From Bacteroidales bacterium (lineage in GTDB: Bacteria > Bacteroidota > Bacteroidia > Bacteroidales > Marinilabiliaceae), in NCBI GenBank assembly GCA_015061285.1, contig SUWW01000005.1, positions 17,072 through 81,071 of the forward strand: 64,000 nucleotides of DNA, written 5' to 3'. Below the pieces are notes generated by a model. That model had not been told where the DNA came from. It did not search any database and saw nothing but the letters and a program-made list of their open reading frames with translations. The number at the start of each line of letters is the position of its first letter. Position 1 is the stretch's first letter. The position numbers were made by a program, and so were the translations under genes. This document shows, piece by piece, positions 44,739 through 53,777 of the stretch.

Positions 44739-45596
44739 ATGGATTTAGAAAAGAAAATATCGCCGTATCTGTTACAGAAAGGAAACATTGTGAAAATGGT
44801 GCTGCTCACAGCATTGTTCGCGGTGATATTTATAAACCTTTTCGAACCATTCAACTCGCGCCATTGGGTGCCTAATATCAGCGATTTCAAATATTCGCTC
44901 TATTCCTCACTGCTCATTTTGCTTGGTATGGGCGTTGTAGCCATTAGCCGTACCATCATGTACAAGAAAATCTCCAAGAAAGGCAAATCGCTAAGCTATA
45001 TGCAGTTTTTCTTGTGGATAGCCGCCGAAGTGTGCTCTATGGCGCTTGTGTTTGTGGCATTCGAGAAGATTATTCTTACAAACGACACTCGTTCGTTGTT
45101 CGAACTCTATAGCGTGGCCTTGCGCAACACGTTTCTAATCCTCTTCATCCCCTATTCGGTGCTTTGGCTCTATTTCTCGTGGGCCGACAAGAATAAGAAA
45201 CTCAAGGTGATAGAGGAACACGTGTCGCCATCGGCTCCAGAAACCATGCAGATGGTGAATTTCCGCAACGAAAAAGGCGATATACGTTTCAGCGTGAAAT
45301 TGTCCGATTTGGTATATATACGTAGTGCCGACAATTACATTGTTGTATACTACATAGGAAGTCGCAAAGATGTGCTTAGCTCTAAGATGATACGTAAGTC
45401 GATGAAAGATATTGAGGAAGAACTCAAGCCTCGCGGAGTCTTACGTTGTCATCGCTCGTTTATGGTTAATTCTATGCATATAAAATTGCTCGAGCGCACA
45501 AGCAATGGCCTCTCTGTGAAACTCGACACGCCTAAAGGTGAGTCTATTCCTATTACCAAAAGCTACATTTCTGATATATATGCTCTCTTCGGCTAA
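44739..45596 (+). CDS. Membrane-anchored LytTR-family transcriptional regulator
   Basis: A 285-residue protein: residues about 20-150 contain four transmembrane segments (MVLLTALFAVIFINLF, YSSLLILLGMGVVAI, FFLWIAAEVCSMALVFVAF, FLILFIPYSVLWLYFSW), and residues about 180-283 form a LytTR DNA-binding domain (SDLVYIRSADNYIVVYYI, LKPRGVLRCHRSFMVNSMHI, SIPITKSYISDIYALF). It lacks a receiver domain and any kinase, so the membrane part probably senses or anchors. The znuA gene starts 22 bp after its stop codon, which allows cotranscription with the zinc transporter. Confidence 0.88.
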   Translation: MDLEKKISPYLLQKGNIVKMVLLTALFAVIFINLFEPFNSRHWVPNISDFKYSLYSSLLILLGMGVVAISRTIMYKKISKKGKSLSYMQFFLWIAAEVCSMALVFVAFEKIILTNDTRSLFELYSVALRNTFLILFIPYSVLWLYFSWADKNKKLKVIEEHVSPSAPETMQMVNFRNEKGDIRFSVKLSDLVYIRSADNYIVVYYIGSRKDVLSSKMIRKSMKDIEEELKPRGVLRCHRSFMVNSMHIKLLERTSNGLSVKLDTPKGESIPITKSYISDIYALFG

Positions 45597-45618
45597 CGGT
45601 TTGTATTTTAGAGTATTT

Positions 45619-46464
45619 ATGAAATATTTATATCTATTCTTTTCAATATATATACTTACAGCGTGTAGCCATACCAAACCTACTACTAATGCTGGCAACG
45701 ACAAACCAACGATAACTGTAAGCATTCCCGCTCAAAAATATTTCGTCGAACGTTTGGCAGGTGATGCTGTTGAGGTTAATGTGATGATACCCAAGTCGGT
45801 TGGTCATGCCGATTACACACCACAACCGCGTCAAATTATGGCGTTAAGTGGTTCGGTCGCTTACTTGGCTCTCGGAAATCTCGATTTCGAAATCACATGG
45901 CGCGAGCGTCTTATCGATGCTTCGGCAAATAGCAATTGGATTGACCTTGATAATGGTATAGAACCCATTATTGCCCACCATTTACATGCCGACGAGCATC
46001 ATCATCACGATCCTCATTATTGGCTTTCGCCCAAGCGTGTTATGGTGATGATAGAGAACTTGCGCGAGGCTCTTTACACCATCATTCCCGATGAGGTGTC
46101 GCATATCGATTCTGCTACAACCATTTTTAGTGCCGAAGTTGCTAAGTATGATAGTGTTATGCATACTCTCAGCACACGTGCCTTTCTTATCTATCACCCC
46201 GCATTGACTTGTGTTGCGCAAGACTACAACCTTGTGCAACTCGAAATAGAGCACGATGGTAATGCTCCTACGCCCAAAATTCTTGAAGCTCAGTTGAATA
46301 GAGCAAAAGAGTTGAATGTGTCGACGGTTTTTGTTCAGCCTGGCTACGACACTACTAAAGCTGAGTCGATTGCAGCACAGATAGGAGCTCGCGTGGTTAA
46401 TATCGACCCCGAAGCAGAAGACTGGCAAAATACGATGCAAACCATTATATCTACATTGAAATGA
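45619..46464 (+). CDS. znuA: Zinc ABC transporter substrate-binding lipoprotein ZnuA
   Basis: A 281-residue cluster A-I solute-binding protein (lipobox ILTAC, Cys near residue 17). It starts the mature part with VSIPAQKYFVERLAGDAVEV and DYTPQPRQIMALSGSVAYLA. The zinc-loading His-rich loop is HHLHADEHHHHDPHYWLSPK near residue 118. Further ligands come in FLIYHPALTCVAQDYNL near 190. YDTTKAESIAAQIGARVVNI closes the C-lobe. The ATG 45619 is preferred because upstream in-frame residues overlap the LytTR gene. Its stop overlaps the znuC start (ATGA). Confidence 0.9.
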   Translation: MKYLYLFFSIYILTACSHTKPTTNAGNDKPTITVSIPAQKYFVERLAGDAVEVNVMIPKSVGHADYTPQPRQIMALSGSVAYLALGNLDFEITWRERLIDASANSNWIDLDNGIEPIIAHHLHADEHHHHDPHYWLSPKRVMVMIENLREALYTIIPDEVSHIDSATTIFSAEVAKYDSVMHTLSTRAFLIYHPALTCVAQDYNLVQLEIEHDGNAPTPKILEAQLNRAKELNVSTVFVQPGYDTTKAESIAAQIGARVVNIDPEAEDWQNTMQTIISTLK

Positions 46465-47210
46465 CCGAATCGGATACGCATAAGCAACTTATCAGCCTAC
46501 GCAATGTGAGCGCAGGTTACGATGGGCGTGTGGTTGTCAGTAATGTGTCTATAGATATAAACAGCGATACGTTTGTGGCTTTTATTGGCCCTAATGGAGG
46601 TGGCAAAACCACCATTCTCCGTACTCTGCTTGGTCAACTTGCGCCTATGAGTGGCGAAGTGGTGCGCCAACCCAATCTCAAGATTGGTTACCTGCCCCAA
46701 ATAAACGACTACGATTTGCAGTTTCCCATCACAGTGCGTGATGTTGTGCTTTCTGGACAACTTGAAGGCAACCGCTTGTTTCCAAGCCGCGAGGCTAACG
46801 AGAGAGTAGACGAATTGCTCCATTTTGCAAAACTCGACAACTTGCAAAACCAATCAATTGGTGCTCTGTCGGGTGGGCAACGACAACGAGCTTTTTTATG
46901 TCGTGCCATAATGGGCAATCCTCAACTGCTCATTCTCGATGAACCTGTCACGTATATGGATAAAGTGTCGGAGACAAATCTTTATCGTCTTCTGCCTGAG
47001 CTCTCGAAGCAGATGGCCATTGTGCTCGTTTCGCACGACATTGGTACTATAGCCGGTGTGGTGAAAACGATAGCATGTGTCAATCGAACGCTCTACTATC
47101 ACCCCTCAAATCGCATAACCGATGCAATGTTGAGTATATATGAATGTCCGGTAGAACTCGTCACGCATGGCGCAGTTCCACATCGCGTACTTATAAATCA
47201 CCATTCGTAA
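46461..47210 (+). CDS. znuC: Zinc ABC transporter ATP-binding protein ZnuC
   Basis: The 249-residue cytosolic ATPase of the Zn importer. Walker A is GPNGGGKTTILRTLL near residue 43, the signature LSGGQRQRAFLCRAI near 137 and Walker B LLILDEPVTYMDKVSE near 158, followed by the switch His in VLVSHDIG. VGYLPQINDYDLQFPITVRD resembles metal-type ABC ATPases. It overlaps znuA by four bases and touches znuB by one (TAATG). Confidence 0.92.
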   Translation: MTESDTHKQLISLRNVSAGYDGRVVVSNVSIDINSDTFVAFIGPNGGGKTTILRTLLGQLAPMSGEVVRQPNLKIGYLPQINDYDLQFPITVRDVVLSGQLEGNRLFPSREANERVDELLHFAKLDNLQNQSIGALSGGQRQRAFLCRAIMGNPQLLILDEPVTYMDKVSETNLYRLLPELSKQMAIVLVSHDIGTIAGVVKTIACVNRTLYYHPSNRITDAMLSIYECPVELVTHGAVPHRVLINHHS

Positions 47211-48031
47211 TGATAGAATTGCTACAATATCCGTTTGTCGTTAGAGCTCTTATTATGGTGCTGCTGCTCTCTGTTGTGGCAGGCTTCGTGGGCACTTGCA
47301 TTGTGGTGCGTAGGCAAGTTTTCGTAGCAGGAGGCATCACTCATGCGGCTTTCGGTGGTATAGGTATAGCCTACTATATGGGACTATCCGTCACAGCGGG
47401 AGCAATGTTCTTTGCTTCACTTACTGCACTTGCTATCGACATTCTGTCGCGCCGTAAAAGTCTTCGCACCGACAGCGCTGTGGCCATATTTTGGTCGCTC
47501 GGAATGGCTTTGGGCATCATATTTATGTTTCTCACTCCGGGCTACACACCCAATCTGATGGGATTCATGTTTGGCGATTTGCTTACCGTCACCACAACAG
47601 ATATATATGTGGTAGCCTCAATAGCCGCAGTAGCAGTGATTACATCTGTAATATTTTATCGTCCAATTCTCTACACCGCCTTTGCTCCCGATTTTGCTAA
47701 ACTTAGTGGCTGGCCAGTGTCGTTTATAAGTAGCGCTATAGCAGTGGTGTCGGCGCTTGCTATTGTGGTGGCTATTAAGGCTGTAGGTATAATATTGGTA
47801 TTGTCCGTATTCACCATTCCGCCAACGGTGGCTGCATTGTTTGTTGTGCAACTCAATCGCATGTTTGCGGTCTCTACGTTGATAGCAATAGTTGGAAGTC
47901 TTATCGGTTTTACGATTTCGTTTGTCTACAACATGCCGTCGGGTGCTATGATTACCGTGGTTCTTGTTGTAATATTTATAATTACGAAAGCAATCAAATA
48001 TCTATCAAATCGCCAAAAGTGTAAAGTATGA
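47210..48031 (+). CDS. znuB: Zinc ABC transporter permease ZnuB
   Basis: A 273-residue permease with about eight hydrophobic segments: FVVRALIMVLLLSVVAGFVG, FVAGGITHAAFGGIGIAYYM, NLMGFMFGDLLTVTTTDIYV, VGIILVLSVFTIPPTVAALF. The motif RQVFVAGGITHAAFGG is that of metal-type permeases. ATG 47210 is chosen because it is one base inside the znuC stop and starts MIELLQYPFVVRAL; an upstream in-frame start would lie within znuC. Its stop overlaps the following gene start (ATGA). Confidence 0.92.
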   Translation: MIELLQYPFVVRALIMVLLLSVVAGFVGTCIVVRRQVFVAGGITHAAFGGIGIAYYMGLSVTAGAMFFASLTALAIDILSRRKSLRTDSAVAIFWSLGMALGIIFMFLTPGYTPNLMGFMFGDLLTVTTTDIYVVASIAAVAVITSVIFYRPILYTAFAPDFAKLSGWPVSFISSAIAVVSALAIVVAIKAVGIILVLSVFTIPPTVAALFVVQLNRMFAVSTLIAIVGSLIGFTISFVYNMPSGAMITVVLVVIFIITKAIKYLSNRQKCKV

Positions 48032-48927
48032 AACATATATTGTCGATAATTATAACAATTTTTTCGGCCTCAATATCGGCTCAAAATGTGGTGAATATAT
48101 GGGACGGAGTTCCTCTCTATTCTGTAGAAAATGCGGAATACACCGAAGGTGTAATTACACTGAAAAATGGCGCTGAACGCATAGTACGCGTAACTACGCC
48201 TACGCTCGAAATATTCACGCCTAAGAGCAAAACAGAGAATAGCCCCGCAGTGGTGGTTTGTCCTGGAGGAGGATATGCGCGTTTGTGCTACGACAAAGAG
48301 GGTGTTGAAATAGCAAAATGGTTGGCAGAAAATGGTTTTGTAGCCGCCGTGCTTAAATATCGATTGCCGAGCGATGCCATTATGAGTCGTCGCCCTTTTG
48401 GCCCATTGTCTGATGCGCGTCAAGCTGTTAGATATTTGCGACAGAATGCTAATAAATATGGTGTTGATAATAAGAAGATTGGCATAATGGGTTTTTCGGC
48501 AGGCGGACATCTTGCAGGCTCAGCCGCTACGCTTACCATAGATACGCTTGGCTCTGCACGACCCGACTTTGCAGCGCTCATCTATCCAGTTATTTCGTTC
48601 GACAAACAGATTACGCATGCAGGCACGCGCCAATGTCTTATAGCCGGGCTGCCCGACGAAGCAGAACTTGCTAATTTGTTTTCGCTCGATACTCAAGTTG
48701 GAATGGATATGCCTCCAGTATTCATAGCATGTGCATTCGACGATACGGCTGTGCCATGCTACAATTCGTTGCGTTTTGCTGATGCAATGGCTCGAAATAA
48801 GCAACTGTGCGAATTGCATGTCTATTCAAAAGGAGGTCATGGCTTTGGACTTGGAACCGACCGCCCAGCAGGCGAGTGGACAAAGAACTTCATTACTTGG
48901 TTTTCACATTTTGTGGCCGATAAGTAA
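48028..48927 (+). CDS. Secreted alpha/beta-hydrolase (esterase)
   Basis: A 299-residue exported protein (signal peptide ending SASISAQ). It has the alpha/beta hydrolase fold with the oxyanion region VVVCPGGGYARLCYDKEGVE near residue 75, the nucleophile elbow IGIMGFSAGGHLAGSAAT near 152 (GFSAG), a late Asp in FIACAFDDTAVPCYN and a His in YSKGGHGFGLG. This pattern is common in BD-FAE-like and acetylxylan-type esterases of Bacteroidetes; the substrate is unknown. It overlaps znuB by four bases (ATGA), so it is coupled to the zinc operon, an unexpected pairing. Confidence 0.85.
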   Translation: MKHILSIIITIFSASISAQNVVNIWDGVPLYSVENAEYTEGVITLKNGAERIVRVTTPTLEIFTPKSKTENSPAVVVCPGGGYARLCYDKEGVEIAKWLAENGFVAAVLKYRLPSDAIMSRRPFGPLSDARQAVRYLRQNANKYGVDNKKIGIMGFSAGGHLAGSAATLTIDTLGSARPDFAALIYPVISFDKQITHAGTRQCLIAGLPDEAELANLFSLDTQVGMDMPPVFIACAFDDTAVPCYNSLRFADAMARNKQLCELHVYSKGGHGFGLGTDRPAGEWTKNFITWFSHFVADK

Positions 48928-48947
48928 ATTCAACGCACAATAAATAA

Positions 48948-48955
48948 TAAATTTG
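48948..48955 (+). promoter_or_regulatory. Promoter -7 box for pheS
   Basis: TAAATTTG matches TAnnTTTG, 23 bp before the pheS ATG. Confidence 0.45.
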
Positions 48956-48978
48956 CAAATCGAAATTTTTTATATACG

Positions 48979-50001
48979 ATGATTTTAGATAAAATATCTT
49001 CACTCTTAGACGAAATAAACAATCTCGACGCAAAGACCTCTGAGGAGGTTGAAAATTTGCGTGTAAAATACCTTAGCAAGAAGGGCGAGATTACCGCTCT
49101 TTTCGATGATTTTCGCACTGTAGCGCCCGAAATGAAGCGCGAAGTGGGCCAGAAACTCAACGAGTTGAAAGTTTCGGCACAGAACAAGATTAACGCTCTC
49201 AAAGAGAAGCACGCTGCAGAAGCTGCACAAGCAGAGCGTCTCGATGTCTCGCGCGAAGGTACATCGCATGAGATTGGTGGCCGTCACCCTATTTCGATTG
49301 TCAAAAACGACATTATAGATATTTTTTCGCGTCTTGGTTTCACTGTTGCCGAGGGCCCAGAAGTGGAAGACGATTGGCATGTATTCACAGCGCTCAACTT
49401 CCCGCTTGAGCACCCAGCTCGCGATATGCAAGATACCTTCTTCATCAACACCAATCCCGACATACTCTTGCGTACGCATACCTCGAGTGTGCAAGTGAGA
49501 GTGATGGAGCATCAGCAACCGCCTATTCGCGCCATCTTCCCAGGTCGTGTGTTCCGCAACGAGGCTATTTCGTCGCGTGCTCATTGCATATTCCATCAAG
49601 TTGAAGGCCTCTACGTAGCCGAGAATGTCTCGTTTGCCGACTTGAAGCAAACACTTCTCTATTTTGCTAAAGAGATGTTTGGTCAGCAATCGCAGATTCG
49701 TCTTCGTCCATCATATTTCCCATTCACAGAACCTTCGGCCGAAATGGACGTTAGTTGTTCGCTTTGTGGTGGTAAGGGCTGCTCTGTATGTAAGGGTACA
49801 GGTTGGTTGGAGATTCTTGGCTGTGGTATGGTAGATCCAGCGGTTCTCGAAGCTAATCATATCGATAGTAAGAAATATAGCGGCTTTGCCTTTGGTATGG
49901 GTGTAGAACGTATTGCTATGCTTCGCTATCAGATAAAAGATATTCGACTATTTTTCGAAAACGATGTCCGATTCTTGAAGCAATTCCAATCGGCGCTATA
50001 A
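48979..50001 (+). CDS. pheS: Phenylalanyl-tRNA synthetase alpha subunit
   Basis: The catalytic subunit of the alpha2beta2 PheRS. Residues 1-90 form the tRNA-binding coiled coil. The class II core begins GGRHPISIVKNDIIDIFSRL near residue 94; PEVEDDWHVFTALNFPLEHP and FPGRVFRNEAISSRAHCIFH (motif 2) follow. Motif 3 is in FAFGMGVERIAMLRYQIKDI near 310. Near residue 257 there is a cysteine-rich insert CSLCGGKGCSVCKGTGWLEI, found in many PheS. The 340-residue length is normal. pheT is not in this window. It lies 12 bp upstream of the phosphatase gene. Confidence 0.96.
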   Translation: MILDKISSLLDEINNLDAKTSEEVENLRVKYLSKKGEITALFDDFRTVAPEMKREVGQKLNELKVSAQNKINALKEKHAAEAAQAERLDVSREGTSHEIGGRHPISIVKNDIIDIFSRLGFTVAEGPEVEDDWHVFTALNFPLEHPARDMQDTFFINTNPDILLRTHTSSVQVRVMEHQQPPIRAIFPGRVFRNEAISSRAHCIFHQVEGLYVAENVSFADLKQTLLYFAKEMFGQQSQIRLRPSYFPFTEPSAEMDVSCSLCGGKGCSVCKGTGWLEILGCGMVDPAVLEANHIDSKKYSGFAFGMGVERIAMLRYQIKDIRLFFENDVRFLKQFQSAL

Positions 50002-50013
50002 CTATGTAAAACT

Positions 50014-51261
50014 ATGGAGAGAAAATCGAACGTTCGCCTCTATAAAGAGCGACTCAATTTGCTGCTCGATGTGGCTCAAATCGTCAACGAAGATCATACA
50101 ATTGACGATCTTATGAATACGTTCAAAAATCTTCTCCAAGAAGAGTTAGGCATAGGCAAAATTCTCGTATATACGCTCAACTATGGCACGTGGGTTAATC
50201 TCCTCGCCAGTAATATTAGCGAAGAGCAACTCGCGGCCATTAATGTTCAGCGTGACCTATCGCATATCAGCCAAATAGAGATAATTGCTGGCGACAATGA
50301 AGCGCTGCGTGGCATCGATGCGGTGATTCCGCTTTATCACAAGTTCCATATTATCTCCTACGTACTCATTGGCGATAGCGAACTCGGCGATGGCGTAAGT
50401 CCAACGTTGCGCAACCTCAAGTTTGTGCAAATTCTTGCCAACCTCATAATAGTATTTATAGAGAACAAAAAGTTGCAACAGCAGCTCATTAAGCAAGAGA
50501 CACTTCGCCGAGAGCTTGAAGTGGCTGCCACCATTCAAGAAGGCCTTGTCCCTGGGCATGACGATTTGCCACATTCCAAATTCTTGCGCGTGCGCACGCT
50601 TTACAAACCACATCTTGGTGTGGGGGGCGATTACTACGACGTCATACAACTCTCGCGCACTCGCATTGGTTTTTGCATTGCCGATGTGTCGGGAAAAGGT
50701 ATCAGCGCGGCACTGCTCATGAGCAATTTCCAAGCTATAGTGAGGTCGCTTTTTACATCTACGATCGACCTCCGTGTGCTGCTCAACGAACTCAATCGCC
50801 GCGTATGTAAAATCACCTCTGAAGATAAATTCCTTACGCTTTTCATTGGTCGCTACGACAAACTTACAGGTCGTATTAGTTATATAAATGCGGGCCATCT
50901 GCCTCCTATCGTATATAACCCACTCAACGACTCAATGGTGCTGCTTGAGCGTGGCTGCATAGGTATAGGTATGCTCGAAAATCTGCCACAAATTGATGTC
51001 GGTCATATCAATATAGGCACACGCACTCGATTCTTGGCCTACACCGACGGTCTTGTGGAGATAGATAACGGTTGCCGCATTGAAGATGCGACGCAAGATT
51101 TGAAAGATATTATGCGCAAATCGACAAACATAGTGCAAGTGGTGAATCGTGTTGAAGAGATTGCTAATACATATTCTGCTAATGGATTGGCTTTCGACGA
51201 CATCTCGGTGCTTGCTTTTGAGTTCAAGCGCCGTGGGCTATTTGCCCCATTCAAGTCGTGA
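50014..51261 (+). CDS. SpoIIE/RsbU-type PP2C serine phosphatase
   Basis: A 415-residue cytosolic protein. Residues 1-150 resemble a GAF-type sensor domain (ERLNLLLDVAQIVNEDHTID at the start). A coiled linker (IENKKLQQQLIKQETLRREL) leads to the phosphatase with the usual AATIQEGLVPGHDDLPHSKF entry near residue 178. Metal-binding acidic residues are in LGVGGDYYDVIQL near 208 and FCIADVSGKGISAALLMSNF near 225; ITSEDKFLTLFIGRYD, GHLPPI, FLAYTDGLVEI and FDDISVLAF follow. Such phosphatases usually act on anti-anti-sigma factors or other partner switches; no partner gene is near. It ends convergent with recQ2. Confidence 0.9.
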   Translation: MERKSNVRLYKERLNLLLDVAQIVNEDHTIDDLMNTFKNLLQEELGIGKILVYTLNYGTWVNLLASNISEEQLAAINVQRDLSHISQIEIIAGDNEALRGIDAVIPLYHKFHIISYVLIGDSELGDGVSPTLRNLKFVQILANLIIVFIENKKLQQQLIKQETLRRELEVAATIQEGLVPGHDDLPHSKFLRVRTLYKPHLGVGGDYYDVIQLSRTRIGFCIADVSGKGISAALLMSNFQAIVRSLFTSTIDLRVLLNELNRRVCKITSEDKFLTLFIGRYDKLTGRISYINAGHLPPIVYNPLNDSMVLLERGCIGIGMLENLPQIDVGHINIGTRTRFLAYTDGLVEIDNGCRIEDATQDLKDIMRKSTNIVQVVNRVEEIANTYSANGLAFDDISVLAFEFKRRGLFAPFKS

Positions 51262-51278
51262 TAGCATTTCTTTTTCAA

Positions 51279-53168
51279 CTACTTATTTAGGCGATAGACA
51301 TTGTCTTCGCAAAGAATCTTTTCATTGTCTAACATTCGGCGAAGAACGGTTTTTAGACGTTCGCTATTCACAGGCTCTAAACGCTTCAGCAGTTCGTCGT
51401 AGGTAAGGGGTTCGCAAAGAACCGATTCCGTTTTTTCTTCTATGTATATTTCGTTATTAGCCTGCTTCGTGCGTTCTATGCATACGTCGCATTGCCCGCA
51501 TTCAGGCGCATCGAGTTGTCCGAAATAGGCCAAAAGTTGCTGACTTCGGCATTTGTTTGTCTGTAGATAATTGATGACACTCTCGCTGCGACGCCGTGCC
51601 GATTCGAGCCTGAAATCGTAAACCTCGCGAGGAAAGCGTAAGAATCGATCTTCCACACGATTTTGACGTAGTCCAACGACAGTGGCATGTTTGCGCGGAT
51701 TGTAGTTAACCACGCCCAAGCGAGCAAGCATTTTCAAATCTTCGTAGACCTTTTGCCTATCCGATTGAGCTACGCGAGCAATGCGATTCTCGTCTATAAT
51801 GGCATATTCTACGAAAAGCCCAGTGTATAGGCGAAGTGTGGCTTTTATTGTGTTGTCGAGGGCTGGATATGAGCGCTCAATGTCGTAGAGGCGTTCGCGA
51901 TCTACAACAAACATCAGTCGCGATGGTAGGTCGGCCTCCTTTTCATAATTCATGTAGCCTGCGTTGTCGAGCAAGTCGAAAGCGTAGTGAACGTTGGTGA
52001 GTGAAAGGTGAAATTTGGCGCAAAAGTCGCCAATATCAAACATGGTAGAAAAGCCTTCGCCTTCGCCAACACCAATGACACAGCGGTAGCAAAACGAATT
52101 ATATATTCTTTTTATCTCGTCGATAGGCGGAAAACTATTTGTTACGTTACGTCGGAGTTTGGGCGGATCGTCGGCATTCCATAGAAACACCGCAAAAGAT
52201 TTTTTGCCATCGCGACCGGCGCGCCCAGCCTCTTGAAAATAAGCCTCAAGACTGTCGGGGGCGTCCATATGTATTACTACACGTACATCTGGTTTGTCGA
52301 TGCCCATACCAAAGGCATTAGTGCATACTATCACACGCGTTTTCCCTTCGGTCCAACTCAATTGTCGGCGGTTTTTTTCTTCAGATGATAGTCCCGCATG
52401 AAAATAGTCGGCATTTATATTTTGTGAGACGAGAAATTCCGACAATTCGCGAGTGCGACGGCGGTTGCGTACGTACACAATGGCGCTTCCAGCAACGCTA
52501 TTGAGTATATGCACCATCTGTTGCTCCTTTTCGTCGCATCGTCGCACTATGTAGGCAATGTTGGGACGAGCAAAACTTTTGGTAAACAGATTTGGTTTGC
52601 TAAAATGCAAGCGTGCCATGATGTCGTTGGCTACGTCGGGCGTGGCGGTTGCTGTTAGTGCCAAAACTGGAATATTAGGCAAGTATTTACGAATATCGGC
52701 AATGCATAGATATGAAGGCCGAAAGTCGTAGCCCCATTGCGATATGCAGTGAGCCTCGTCTACCACAAGCAATCCAACCTTCATGTAGGCGAGTTTCTCT
52801 TTGAAAAAATCTGTCGCAAGTCGCTCTGGCGATAAGTATAGAAATTTGCATGCGCCATATATACAATTATCCAAGGCTGCGTTCATTTGGTCGAACGTCA
52901 TGCCAGTGTAGATGGCCGCTGCTGATATGCCACGTCGGCGCAGACCCATCACTTGGTCTTTCATGAGCGCTATTAGCGGTGTAACTACTATACATACACC
53001 ATCCATAGTTAGCGCTGGCACTTGGAATGTTATCGACTTACCGCCTCCCGTAGGCATCAATCCCAAAGTGTCGCGTCCTTCGCCAATAGATTTTATTATC
53101 TCGGGTTGCAACGGACGAAAAGCATCGTAGCCCCAATATTGTTTGAGTATCTGTAAATATTTCTCCAT
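51279..53168 (-). CDS. ATP-dependent DNA helicase RecQ (short form)
   Basis: A 629-residue RecQ-family helicase. Walker A is LMPTGGGKSITFQVPALTMD near residue 36, and the DEAH box VDEAHCISQWGYDFRPSYLC near 135. Motif VI is FQEAGRAGRDGKKSFAVFLW near 307. Zinc-binding cysteines are at CRSQQLLAYFGQLDAPECGQ with CDVC near residue 565, later than in canonical RecQ, where they follow motif VI. No HRDC domain is visible. This layout marks it as a distinct paralogue of the long RecQ at 19643. The stop codons of this gene and the phosphatase are 17 bp apart. The next gene on this strand ends 9 bp upstream of its start. Confidence 0.9.
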   Translation of the reverse strand: MEKYLQILKQYWGYDAFRPLQPEIIKSIGEGRDTLGLMPTGGGKSITFQVPALTMDGVCIVVTPLIALMKDQVMGLRRRGISAAAIYTGMTFDQMNAALDNCIYGACKFLYLSPERLATDFFKEKLAYMKVGLLVVDEAHCISQWGYDFRPSYLCIADIRKYLPNIPVLALTATATPDVANDIMARLHFSKPNLFTKSFARPNIAYIVRRCDEKEQQMVHILNSVAGSAIVYVRNRRRTRELSEFLVSQNINADYFHAGLSSEEKNRRQLSWTEGKTRVIVCTNAFGMGIDKPDVRVVIHMDAPDSLEAYFQEAGRAGRDGKKSFAVFLWNADDPPKLRRNVTNSFPPIDEIKRIYNSFCYRCVIGVGEGEGFSTMFDIGDFCAKFHLSLTNVHYAFDLLDNAGYMNYEKEADLPSRLMFVVDRERLYDIERSYPALDNTIKATLRLYTGLFVEYAIIDENRIARVAQSDRQKVYEDLKMLARLGVVNYNPRKHATVVGLRQNRVEDRFLRFPREVYDFRLESARRRSESVINYLQTNKCRSQQLLAYFGQLDAPECGQCDVCIERTKQANNEIYIEEKTESVLCEPLTYDELLKRLEPVNSERLKTVLRRMLDNEKILCEDNVYRLNK

Positions 53169-53177
53169 GCAACGTTT

Positions 53178-53657
53178 TTACTTTTGAGCGCTGTTTGGTT
53201 TTTTGGCTCTGTTGGGCGATGCCGTCATAGATCGGCAGGTGAGTATTATAGATGAGTGCATATTGCCTTCATCGTCTTGCTGACCAATAATGACGTACAA
53301 ATCTTTTTTGTTTGGAGTGCCAAAAGCTTGTCGCACTTCCACGTGGTTATAGAATTCGTCGTAGTCTTCTACATCAATGCTATAGTAATTCGACGAATAC
53401 TTATTCATTTTTACAATGCGAAGGTAGAGCCTTATTTGGTAGCAGTCAATCTCAATATAGTTATTGGTGATATACATCATGCCATCGGCAGGCAAGGCTT
53501 TGTCCATAGCCCATGTGCTTTGTCGATATTTGAGGATTTTCCAACACTCCACTTGCTCAGGTGCTGCCTTCTTTTGAGCGAAAGCGCACATAGTGCTCAT
53601 AAGTACGAAAATTGTCGTAATTATGAAAACTCTTGCTTGTGGTAGGGTAGTGTTCAT
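53178..53657 (-). CDS. Small secreted protein of unknown function
   Basis: A 159-residue exported protein with signal peptide ending MCAFAQ. The mature part is probably mostly beta (MMYITNNYIEIDCYQIRLYL, KKDLYVIIGQQDDEGNMHSS, IILTCRS) and ends with a basic tail. I do not recognise the family. It lies 9 bp upstream of the short recQ on the same strand, and may be cotranscribed with it. Confidence 0.7.
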   Translation of the reverse strand: MNTTLPQARVFIITTIFVLMSTMCAFAQKKAAPEQVECWKILKYRQSTWAMDKALPADGMMYITNNYIEIDCYQIRLYLRIVKMNKYSSNYYSIDVEDYDEFYNHVEVRQAFGTPNKKDLYVIIGQQDDEGNMHSSIILTCRSMTASPNRAKKPNSAQK

Positions 53658-53712
53658 TGCAAAAGGTCTCTTTCTCGCAAGATAAGAAATATATTGGTGT
53701 ATATATGCATGA

Positions 53713-53757
53713 AGCGAAGCAAACCGCCATTTGTTGCAAGCGACGGTAAGCTTCGCT
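53713..53757. other. Hairpin beyond trpA
   Basis: AGCGAAGC (53713-53720) pairs with GCTTCGCT (53750-53757), and inner bases ACCG/CGGT extend the stem. It lies 20 bp after the trpA stop codon and upstream of the small secreted protein. T residues follow the stem on the + strand (TTGTTTTTTAG) rather than on the trp strand, so the terminator role for the trp operon is uncertain. Confidence 0.5.
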
Positions 53758-53777
53758 AAGTATTGTTTTTTAGAACT

